Shown here in pieces: positions 43,208 through 49,392 of a stretch of DNA of 52,559 nucleotides. Source of the stretch: an uncultured Bacteroidales bacterium (lineage in GTDB: Bacteria; Bacteroidota; Bacteroidia; Bacteroidales; Bacteroidaceae); assembly GCA_902801485.1 (NCBI GenBank), contig CADCIP010000037.1, positions 1 to 52,559 of the forward strand. Direction: 5' to 3'. How positions within the stretch are numbered: position 1 is the stretch's first letter; each line of letters starts with the position of its first letter. A model generated the notes under the pieces. The model made no database searches and was not told the DNA's origin. It saw only the letters and a list, made by a program, of their open reading frames with translations. Position numbers and translations under genes: made by a program.

Positions 43208-43705
43208 ATGAGGACGCTATTTATCACCTTGCTTCTGGCTCTTTGTGCCCTCGGCAGTAACGCACAAGGCAAGGCGCCGGAACTTGAGTTTGCCCTACAG
43301 CTGAAGGTCACCCTTGGCGAAGCATACGGCATAGATAATACCCAACACGGCCGACGCACCATCATCCCTATCACAGGCGGAACCTTCGAGGGCCCTAAAC
43401 TGAAAGGCACCATCATCAACGGCGGAGCCGACTACCAACTGAACACAGAAGAGCGCACGGAACTGGAGGCCATCTACTGCATCCGTACCGATGACGGCAT
43501 CAACATTCACGTACGCAACCGTGGTATAATATATAATGGAAAGGATGCAGAAGGCAATCCCACCTTCTATTTCCGGGCAGCGCCAACCTTCGAGGCACCG
43601 GCCGACAGCAAGTATGCCTGGCTCAACAATGCCCTTTTTGTCTGTACACCCGAATGGTCGCAGGACTTCAAAGGCATCATCCTAAACGTGTGGAAGGTGA
43701 AATAG
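43208..43705 (+). CDS. Secreted DUF3237 protein
   Basis: 165 residues from ATG 43208, with a signal peptide ending SNAQG; the longer frame from 43109 overlaps the transporter and is rejected. The core (FALQLKVTLGEAYGIDNTQH, GRRTIIPITGGTFEGPKLKG, GGADYQLNTEERTELEAIYC) matches DUF3237, a small beta-barrel. Fifth base after the transporter stop, so cotranscribed. Function unknown. Confidence 0.9.
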   Translation: MRTLFITLLLALCALGSNAQGKAPELEFALQLKVTLGEAYGIDNTQHGRRTIIPITGGTFEGPKLKGTIINGGADYQLNTEERTELEAIYCIRTDDGINIHVRNRGIIYNGKDAEGNPTFYFRAAPTFEAPADSKYAWLNNALFVCTPEWSQDFKGIILNVWKVK

Positions 43706-43706
43706 C

Positions 43707-44192
43707 TCAGCTCTTCTCGTATATCTCCAATAAACGCAGCGTGCATTCGTCGGGAGCGGTCGCCATTCTGCTTTTTACCCAGGAGAGGAAATCCCCCTCG
43801 CAGGTAAACCGGATGTTCTGGAACCGTACGCTGCTTTTTCTGTAATATTTCTCTATTTCCTGTACCACCTCGTCCTTCACACCCTGCTCCAGCTTCTTTA
43901 ACAAACTATCAGGAAGCAGAATGATATTGGTATCGTCCAGGTACTCCTTGTTGGCATAACCGCCCATATTACCTATTATCTGATAAAGGACACCCGTATT
44001 CTTCCCGGGAATAGCAGGCACATACATCTCCTTCTGACAAATAGGGTTATCCTCTCCGTAAACAAGGGCAGAAGAGTTGCGAATGCCTGTAGCCTCGAAG
44101 AACCCCTTCAGGCTGTTTGCCGCCTGCTGGTTCTGCATGTCCAGGGCATAATCGTTGAATAAATCCAGTTGTTGGTCGCTCATATTCTTCAT
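43707..44192 (-). CDS. 161-aa Bacteroidales protein, unknown function
   Basis: The start at 44192 (or MSDQQLD at 44183) is preferred to 44243 because the promoter TATCTTTG at 44220-44227 lies inside the longer version. No signal peptide or TM. It begins NMSDQQLDLFNDYALDMQNQ, has YVPAIPGKNTGVLYQIIGNM in the middle, and ends with EGDFLSWVKSRMATAPDECT. Likely a cytoplasmic alpha/beta protein. Family not recognised. Convergent with the DUF3237 gene with one base between. Confidence 0.75.
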   Translation of the reverse strand: MKNMSDQQLDLFNDYALDMQNQQAANSLKGFFEATGIRNSSALVYGEDNPICQKEMYVPAIPGKNTGVLYQIIGNMGGYANKEYLDDTNIILLPDSLLKKLEQGVKDEVVQEIEKYYRKSSVRFQNIRFTCEGDFLSWVKSRMATAPDECTLRLLEIYEKS

Positions 44193-44219
44193 AAGTTGTT
44201 TTTTTACTGCATCCGCATG

Positions 44220-44267
44220 CAAAGATACAACTTTTGCACGCATTCATGTAATAAATGATTAACTTTG
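44220..44267. promoter_or_regulatory. Overlapping divergent promoters at 44.2 kb
   Basis: Minus TATCTTTG at 44220-44227. Plus TTTTG at 44232-44236 with TAACTTTG at 44260-44267. The plus -33 box lies just upstream of the minus -7 box, so the two compete. The plus transcript has a leader of about 135 nt. Confidence 0.6.
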
Positions 44268-44408
44268 CATACTGTTATTCAAGAAAAAGCAAGAAAAACC
44301 CTGTAAACCGGAAAAAGTTTCAGGCCCGTTGTAATGTCACACAGGAAACTTGCGTCTAACAGATAGAGACAACAAAAAACAGTTATAAATTCAAAATTCA
44401 AAAAGACT

Positions 44409-44831
44409 ATGGATTGGATTATGATTCCCCTGAACTGCGCCATCGTATTTGGCTGCATCTACAAAGTGGTTGAATTGTTCGTACACAAGCGTGAACGACT
44501 GATGCTTATCAGCAAAATCACAGAATTGTCTAACGTCGATTTCAAAGGTATCAAACTCTACAGCAGCGGCAATAAGTTTACTGCCTTGCGCGTAGGATGG
44601 CTCCTGATGGGTGTGGGCTTAGGTTTCTTTGTCGGCTTCTTCCTCAACCTTATGACAGCCAGTGGAAGTCTCGATACCCTTTCTGATTGGGGATTCCGCG
44701 ATCATATAGGCGGTATCATCTATGTTTCCTGCGTCAGTTTCTTTGGCGGAATAGGTCTGCTGATATCCTACTATTCAGAACGCAAAGCCGAAGAGTCAGA
44801 GGATAAAAAGAAAGACGAATCCCAATTCTGA
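44409..44831 (+). CDS. DUF6249-like small membrane protein
   Basis: 140 residues. An N-terminal TM (MIPLNCAIVFGCIYKVVELF), a short cytoplasmic part ending ALRVGWLLMGVGLGFFVGFF (TM2), a third TM (IIYVSCVSFFGGIGLLISYY) and a charged tail. The layout matches DUF6249 proteins that precede ECF sigma genes in Bacteroidetes. Its stop overlaps the sigma start (TGATG), so translation is coupled. It may sense or tune the sigma factor. Confidence 0.85.
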   Translation: MDWIMIPLNCAIVFGCIYKVVELFVHKRERLMLISKITELSNVDFKGIKLYSSGNKFTALRVGWLLMGVGLGFFVGFFLNLMTASGSLDTLSDWGFRDHIGGIIYVSCVSFFGGIGLLISYYSERKAEESEDKKKDESQF

Positions 44832-45373
44832 TGCAGCAAACGGACGAGCAACAACTGATAGCCCGAATCCTCGACGGACACGCCGAGGAATTCGGCTATT
44901 TTCTGGAGCGGTACGGCCCGGAGGCTTTCGCGCTGGTGTCACGACTGGTGCCACAGCAGCAGGATGCCGAGGAGCTGACGCAGGATGCCTTCGTCCGTGC
45001 ATTCAACCGTCTGGAAACCTTTGGCGGTCGTTCCTCGTTCGGCACATGGATTTGTCGCATCGCCTATACCACCACCATCTCGTGGCTGCGCAAGCAACGC
45101 ATGCGGTACATCAGTATCGATGACCAGCCGCAAATCTCTGATTCGGAGGTCGATAACGCCCTCGAGGATGAGGGGCGCATCGGCGACCTCCGCCAAGCCA
45201 TCACCCGACTGAAGCCCGACGAGCAGACGCTCATAAACCTCTTTTATTACGATGAGCGGTCGCTGGCCGACATCGCTTACATCCTCGACCTGGAGGCCGG
45301 CACCATTGCCACACGCCTCCATCGCATCCGTCGCAAACTTTACTTACTGATGAAAAATGAAAACGGAAGATAA
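44831..45373 (+). CDS. ECF-type RNA polymerase sigma factor
   Basis: 180 residues. Region 2: LDGHAEEFGYFLERYGPEAF, then DAEELTQDAFVRAFNRLETF and FGTWICRIAYTTTISWLRKQ. Region 4: LINLFYYDERSLADIAYILD and ATRLHRIRRKLYLLM. It should direct RNA polymerase to an alternative promoter set. Flanked by two membrane-protein genes with overlaps on both sides, an ECF operon layout. Confidence 0.95.
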   Translation: MQQTDEQQLIARILDGHAEEFGYFLERYGPEAFALVSRLVPQQQDAEELTQDAFVRAFNRLETFGGRSSFGTWICRIAYTTTISWLRKQRMRYISIDDQPQISDSEVDNALEDEGRIGDLRQAITRLKPDEQTLINLFYYDERSLADIAYILDLEAGTIATRLHRIRRKLYLLMKNENGR

Positions 45374-45743
45374 ACAACTGTCAACTGTCAACTGTCAACT
45401 GTCAACTAACCCAAGCGCCCTCCGTCAGGCCCTCACTCCTATCGAGCCGAAACACCTGCCCACCAACTTCGCCTACACAACCATGCAGCGCATCCGTCGC
45501 GAACAGGTGGAGGCCGACCGCCGCGAGCAAATCATTGCCCTCGCCACCATCGTCACAGTGTCAGTACTGGGCATCGCCGTGTTTGTCTATTTCTTCGGTC
45601 TGAAGATATGGCAGTCGTTCCGTACAACATTCATTCAGTCCGACACCGTCGCCCTCATCCTCTCCACCCTCTTCTGCCTCACCTTCTTTGCCCTGCTCAA
45701 CCATTGGCTGGCAAAAAGGCAAACCAGAACCTACTGCAAATAA
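45357..45743 (+). CDS. Two-TM protein after the sigma gene, possible anti-sigma
   Basis: 128 residues, overlapping the sigma 3' end by 17 bp. Residues 6-19 (KQLSTVNCQLSTN region) are encoded by a 7-bp tandem array. Then LPTNFAYTTMQRIRREQVEA, TM1 (IIALATIVTVSVLGIAVFVY) and TM2 (VALILSTLFCLTFFALLNHW). Position suggests an anti-sigma or sigma-linked regulator. A change of one repeat unit would shift the frame of all downstream codons unless Met42 is used. Confidence 0.8.
   Translation: MKTEDKQLSTVNCQLSTNPSALRQALTPIEPKHLPTNFAYTTMQRIRREQVEADRREQIIALATIVTVSVLGIAVFVYFFGLKIWQSFRTTFIQSDTVALILSTLFCLTFFALLNHWLAKRQTRTYCK
45378..45405 (+). repeat. 7-bp tandem array (CTGTCAA x4) inside coding sequence
   Basis: Four perfect CTGTCAA units start 4 bp after the sigma stop codon (45371-45373) and within the first 16 codons of the next gene. 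The forward units have no stop in any frame, unlike several other arrays. Confidence 0.85.
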
Positions 45744-45744
45744 T

Positions 45745-45783
45745 AGACGCAAAATAGGGTTTATTCAGGAGGAGGGGTAATCA
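45745..45783 (+). repeat. Interspersed repeat, copy A (short)
   Basis: AGACGCAAAATAGGGTTTAT then TCAGGAGGAGGGGTAATCA, right after the stop of the two-TM gene. Matches copies B (46.51 kb), C (47.17 kb) and D (49.08 kb). Confidence 0.8.
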
Positions 45784-45837
45784 GCATCCTACTTCTTACA
45801 AAGTTTTTTATTCATAGTGCCTATAAGTAAGCAGAAA

Positions 45838-45881
45838 AACACACCAGTCAGTCGTGTGTTAAGAAAAATATTGTAACTTTG
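45838..45881 (+). promoter_or_regulatory. Promoter of the ORF6N gene with inverted repeat
   Basis: TAACTTTG at 45874-45881, 26 bp before the ATG. Upstream AACACAC...GTGTGTT (45838-45860) is a 7-bp inverted repeat in a position suitable for a repressor or activator. Confidence 0.55.
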
Positions 45882-45906
45882 CATCTCGAAAACAAAATTC
45901 ATTGTA

Positions 45907-46542
45907 ATGGACGAGATTCAAGTTATCCAAAGCAAAATATACGAAATACGTGGTCAACGAGTAATGCTTGATCGTGATTTGGCGGAAATGTATGGTGTTG
46001 AGACCAGAGTATTGAACCAAGCTGTGAAACGAAACATAGAACGATTCCCCGAGGACTTTATGTTTCAATTAACCAAAGGAGAGTTTGAAATTATGAAGTC
46101 ACAATTTGTGATATCCAATGAACCTGATAATCAGCACATTAGTGTTTTGACATCACAAAATGTGACATCAAAAATAGCAGAAAGGCGCGGAGGTACACAA
46201 AAAGCTCCCTTTGCTTTTACTGAATTAGGGGTTGCTATGCTGAGCAGCGTGTTACGTTCACCTCTTGCTATTCAAGTAAATATGGGAATTATGCGCGCCT
46301 TTGTGGCCCTCCGTCATTTGGTTGCCACTTTACCCATCACGACTTCCGATGTCACCCAACTGCGTAAAGACTTTGAAGAACTGAAACTGGACATTGAGGA
46401 TATTTTACGTGACCAGAACGAAATTAACGAGGACACACGCATCCAACTTGATGCCATCAGCACAGCATTAGCTGCTCTGCAATCTAAAGAGCCAAAGCAG
46501 AAATCCAGACGCAAAATAGGGTTTATTCAAGAGGAGGGGTAA
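45907..46542 (+). CDS. ORF6N-domain DNA-binding protein
   Basis: 211 residues. ORF6N domain at the start: KIYEIRGQRVMLDRDLAEMY, GVETRVLNQAVKRNIERFPE, and later AFTELGVAMLSSVLRSPLAI. A coiled coil follows (about 150-190). ORF6N proteins are phage- and mobile-element-linked DNA-binding regulators. The last eleven codons (SRRKIGFIQEEG) coincide with copy B of the interspersed repeat, so the tail seems to have been acquired from it, or the repeats derive from such gene ends. Confidence 0.92.
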   Translation: MDEIQVIQSKIYEIRGQRVMLDRDLAEMYGVETRVLNQAVKRNIERFPEDFMFQLTKGEFEIMKSQFVISNEPDNQHISVLTSQNVTSKIAERRGGTQKAPFAFTELGVAMLSSVLRSPLAIQVNMGIMRAFVALRHLVATLPITTSDVTQLRKDFEELKLDIEDILRDQNEINEDTRIQLDAISTALAALQSKEPKQKSRRKIGFIQEEG

Positions 46543-46618
46543 TTAACCTGGAAAAATATTTATTTAAGCTATTTCTTGCTCGGAAACAAGTTAGAAAATT
46601 ATCACAAATAAATATCAT
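46507..46618 (+). repeat. Interspersed repeat, copy B (full length)
   Basis: Starts AGACGCAAAATAGGGTTTAT inside the ORF6N gene end and continues through TTATTTAAGCTATTTCTTGC and TCGGAAACAAGTTAG to ATCACAAATAAAT. Matches copy D over about 90 bp. Confidence 0.75.
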
Positions 46619-46999
46619 CTCCAAAGCGGCTCCATTTCCCATCCTTTTGGGAAGCCAAGAGCATTGAGGTCAATCTCAGGGAAGTCCACAAAAAGCCATC
46701 GCAATTTAGCAAGCATATCGTTTTTGGGAGAAATGACATCCAAAAAATACTTGATAATGCAGATGTTGTAGTATATCTTACGCTTATCTGATGGAAGCGT
46801 TATCCAAGGACGCGTCATCCCCCTCATGTCGTTAGGGATAATCTTATTAACTTTATTCCATACCCGAGAATGGTGACAACAAGCATTTCTTGTTAGGGTA
46901 AGTACAGAAAGCCAAGACTCAAATACTGGCGCATGCAAATAATAGCCTTACTAACTCATCTGGATTTTTGTATGTCTTATTAAAATGAACTTTTGTCAT
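46615..46999 (-). pseudogene. Abi_2 (AbiD/AbiF) family remnant with internal deletion
   Basis: The C-terminal part (46615-46938) encodes FESWLSVLTLTRNACCHHSR VWNKV, and NICIIKYFLDVISPKN, typical of Abi_2 abortive-infection proteins. The N-terminus survives at 46919-46999 in another frame: MTKVHFNKTYKNPDELVRLL and then a stop. The two pieces meet near TTTGCATGCGCC, so most of the middle (by family length, well over 100 codons) is gone. It is preceded by a probable abiF-type RNA. Almost surely non-functional as a toxin. Confidence 0.75.
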
Positions 47000-47011
47000 A
47001 TCCTATAACAT

Positions 47012-47064
47012 AAAAAAAAGCCCAGCCTATTTAAGCATTGTAAAGAGGCTCGGCTGGAACTAAC
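47012..47064 (-). ncRNA. Probable abiF-type RNA upstream of the Abi_2 remnant
   Basis: Minus strand: after a promoter, GTTCCAGCCGAGCCTCTTTA then CAATGCTTAAATAGGCTGGG and CTTTTTTTT. AGCCGAGCCT pairs with AGGCTGGGCT with one C-C mismatch, leaving a loop of about 20 nt, and a run of eight T ends it at 47012-47019. The abiF RNA motif is described upstream of Abi_2 genes. The match to that consensus is from memory; place, size, promoter and terminator all agree. Confidence 0.6.
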
Positions 47065-47068
47065 ACTG

Positions 47069-47100
47069 CAAAGGTATGGAGTTTTCTTAAAAAGAACAAA
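47069..47100 (-). promoter_or_regulatory. Promoter of the abiF-type RNA
   Basis: TTTG (47097-47100), 20-bp spacer, TACCTTTG (47069-47076) on the minus strand: an ideal Bacteroidetes -33/-7 pair. Transcription should start near 47062. Confidence 0.75.
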
Positions 47101-47168
47101 CTTTTCTAGAGAAAAATACAGTTGTATATGCATTCTTAGTAAAAATCTGTCCCGTACGCTCAAAGCCC

Positions 47169-47216
47169 AGACGTCAAATAGGGTTTATTCAGGAGGAGGA
47201 ATAATCAACTTGGAAA
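47169..47216 (+). repeat. Interspersed repeat, copy C (short)
   Basis: AGACGTCAAATAGGGTTTAT, TCAGGAGGAGGAATAATCAA, then CTTGGAAAAA before divergence. It lies between the Abi_2 RNA and the ATPase gene end. Confidence 0.75.
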
Positions 47217-47285
47217 AAACCACATATTTTTCCTCCATTTGCTGTAGAATATCTTTGCTTGCCTTCACTCCTGTTCCACGAATGC

Positions 47286-48539
47286 TTATATCTCCAAACT
47301 ATTCTTATTCAGCAAGAAGTCCATCAATCCCATCATCAGAATGCCCTTTTCATTGCGCCAGGGTTTGATGTTGTCTTTTACAATGACAATCTTCTTGAAA
47401 GAGTCATCAATATTAACCAGTGATTGGGTTTCCTGATCCTCTTTCTCCTTGTCAGGAATAGCCAAGGCAGATTGTATGTAGTAGCGCTGACTTGCCTGAT
47501 TGACCACGAAGTCCACTTCAAGACGCACTCTCTCCTGCTTCCCGTCTTCGGTCCTCTTCCGGATTTCCACCTGGCCGACATCCACCTGATAGCCACGCAT
47601 ACAGAGTTCGTTGTAGATAACGTTCTCCATGATGTGGTTCTCTTCCTGCTGACGGAAGTTTATCAGCGCATTGCGGATGCCCAAGTCCTCAAAGTAGTAT
47701 TTTGACAATGTACCGATGTATTTCCGCCCCTTCACATCAAAACGCTCCGCTTTATTGATGACAAAGGCCTCTTTAAGATAAAGGAGATATTTGTCGATAG
47801 TCTGGCTTGTGATATTTGAGTTCTCAACACTCTTGAATGTATTTGCAATCTTCGTAGGATTGTTGGGAGAGCCGATAGAGGAAGCCAAGATGCTGACCAG
47901 TTCACGCAGTTCCTTGTCATTCTTGATCTTATATCTTTCCAATATGTCTGCCATGTATACGGTCTGGAACAGCTTTCGCAGATAGTCTGCCTTCTCTTGG
48001 TCAGTGGTGAAGGACAATATTAAGGGAAGACCGCCAAAAGTGTAGTAGTCTTTCCAAGCATCGCTCTTGTCTCCACCTACAGCAGAGTAGTATTCTGTGA
48101 AACTCAATGGATAAACCCTTATCTGATGGTCACGACCCCTAAACTCTGTTGCAATATCAGTAGAAAGGAAGTGCGAGTTGCTGCCAGTCACGTAGACATC
48201 TGCGTTCTTTATATGTAGCAGGCTGTTGAGCACATCAACAAACTCATCAACCTTCTGCACCTCATCCAGAATGATGAAATGCAACTGCTGGTCAATTATT
48301 CTGGACTTGACGTATGCCAGCAATGCATCAGGATCTCTCAACTCCTTATTGGCCCTATCCTCCAGATCCACTTCAATGATACGGCTCTCATTCACCCCTT
48401 CTGAAAGCAAGTGGTTGTGGAACAAGGTTTTCAACAAGTATGACTTCCCGCACCTGCGCGGTCCGGTAACTACTTTAATGAATCCATTCTGTCGGGCATT
48501 GACCAGTTGATTCAAATAGCTGTCTCTTTTTATCTCCAT
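47286..48539 (-). CDS. AAA_14 / DUF4143 ATPase
   Basis: 417 residues. Walker A VVTGPRRCGKSYLLKTLF (about 23-40), Walker B HFIILDEVQKVDEFVDVLNS, sensor VYVTGSNSHFLS, then the DUF4143 C-terminal region with a restriction-endonuclease-like end (VRLEVDFVVNQASQRYYIQS, residues D/E and Q in the usual VDFVV...YYIQ order). This common Bacteroidales family is often found in accessory regions; its role is not established. Preceded by a promoter with a perfect palindrome. Confidence 0.92.
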   Translation of the reverse strand: MEIKRDSYLNQLVNARQNGFIKVVTGPRRCGKSYLLKTLFHNHLLSEGVNESRIIEVDLEDRANKELRDPDALLAYVKSRIIDQQLHFIILDEVQKVDEFVDVLNSLLHIKNADVYVTGSNSHFLSTDIATEFRGRDHQIRVYPLSFTEYYSAVGGDKSDAWKDYYTFGGLPLILSFTTDQEKADYLRKLFQTVYMADILERYKIKNDKELRELVSILASSIGSPNNPTKIANTFKSVENSNITSQTIDKYLLYLKEAFVINKAERFDVKGRKYIGTLSKYYFEDLGIRNALINFRQQEENHIMENVIYNELCMRGYQVDVGQVEIRKRTEDGKQERVRLEVDFVVNQASQRYYIQSALAIPDKEKEDQETQSLVNIDDSFKKIVIVKDNIKPWRNEKGILMMGLMDFLLNKNSLEI

Positions 48540-48554
48540 TGTACAATGAATTTA

Positions 48555-48587
48555 TGGCACATGTGCCAACTTTTCAGCGCAAAGATA
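48555..48587 (-). promoter_or_regulatory. Promoter and perfect palindrome of the DUF4143 gene
   Basis: Minus-strand TATCTTTG at 48580-48587, followed downstream by the 14-bp perfect palindrome TGGCACATGTGCCA (48555-48568), which is transcribed just before the ATG. A repressor binding there would block transcription start or elongation. Confidence 0.6.
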
Positions 48588-48705
48588 CGGATAAGTGAGT
48601 GATTTTCCAAATATATTTGAGAAAATCCGAGCGAGAGTATTTTCGAGACGAGAGTCTCAAAGATAGTAATATATACTGAATCGCAATACTTTTAGGCTAA
48701 AAAAG

Positions 48706-48737
48706 TGGCACATGTGTCAACTTTTCAGTGCAATATC
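48706..48737 (-). repeat. Second copy of the palindrome block
   Basis: TGGCACATGTGTCAACTTTT then CAGTGCAA matches 48555-48582 except for a few bases. One arm of the palindrome is changed (GTCA for GCCA). It lies about 150 bp upstream of the first copy. Confidence 0.7.
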
Positions 48738-48744
48738 ATAATTA

Positions 48745-48942
48745 TCACGAATAAGCTGCAAAAAGTTTGGAGGCTAAATTCTCAAATTCAGGCTTCTTCG
48801 CCTTCGTCAGTTTCCTTCGATAGCACCATGTGGAGTGGTAGTTCGGAATTTCCAAACAACCACTTCCTTTTTTAACTCATTGTCTTTTCACCTGACCTTC
48901 AATATCTTTATATAGTATCAGTTTATTATCTTTCTGTGCCAT
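48745..48942 (-). pseudogene. RhuM-like gene remnant
   Basis: From the ATG at 48942 the peptide MAQKDNKLILYKDIEGQVK resembles the start of RhuM-type virulence proteins. After a stop at 48877, another frame gives VVVWKFRTTTPHGAIEGN, close to the family motif TTxHGAIEGKTQ. A third piece (KKPEFENLASKLFAAYS) ends at 48745. All are short and broken, consistent with a gene reduced by deletions. Assignment is from memory of the family. Confidence 0.45.
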
Positions 48943-49082
48943 ATCTTTTGTTTTGGATATGCGAAGGTACAAAGAAATAATGAGCCCACCAAAAGGTAAG
49001 CCTAATATGTTTGAAATAAAGCAAAAGTTAGATAGGTCACGCCAAAACATCTTCCTTCTTCCCTCTTACATCTTACATCATC
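48943..49082. other. Gene-free stretch
   Basis: AT-rich sequence with no convincing open frame. TTTGTACCTTCGCAT on the minus strand near 48962-48976 may be the old promoter of the RhuM-like remnant. Confidence 0.4.
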
Positions 49083-49172
49083 TTATTCAGGAGGAGGAAG
49101 AATCAACTTAGAAAAATTATTATTTAAGCTACTTATTGCTCGGAAACAAGTTGGATATTTATCACAAATAAG
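49083..49172 (+). repeat. Interspersed repeat, copy D
   Basis: TTATTCAGGAGGAGGAAGAA, then TTATTTAAGCTACTTATTGC and TCGGAAACAAGTTGG to ATCACAAATAAGCC. Lacks the AGACGCAAAATAGGG head of the other copies. Confidence 0.75.
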
Positions 49173-49250
49173 CCAATAAAAATAAGGTCAAGTCACGATG
49201 ACTCCACCTTATTCATATTATGCGCGATAGTTGTTACTTAACCAAGACCT

Positions 49251-49299
49251 TGAGCTACGCTCGAGCTCTTTCACATTTGGAAGAACTCGAGCAAGCTCA
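49251..49299. repeat. Long imperfect hairpin after the 928-aa gene
   Basis: TGAGCTACGCTCGAGCTCTT (49251-49270), 10-nt loop TCACATTTGG, AAGAACTCGAGCAAGCTCA (49281-49299). Arms pair over about 17 of 20 positions. CTTAACCAAGACCTT occurs on both sides (49237-49251 and 49312-49326), the inner copy being the coding end of the gene, so the hairpin seems inserted with duplication of flanking sequence. It may also end transcription. Confidence 0.6.
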
Positions 49300-49392
49300 G
49301 TTCTTCACTCACTTAACCAAGACCTTCTTTCCTCCAACGATGTTGATGCCCTTTTGCATCTTGCTCAAGCGTTGACCTGCAAGGTTGAAGAT
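49296..49392 (-). repeat. 3'-end repeat shared by the two neighbouring genes, copy 1
   Basis: About 95 bp nearly identical to 52119-52212, covering the last 25 codons and the bases after the stop (CTCAGTTCTTCACTCACTTA and on). Only about four base changes are seen, while the upstream protein parts differ strongly. Confidence 0.85.
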
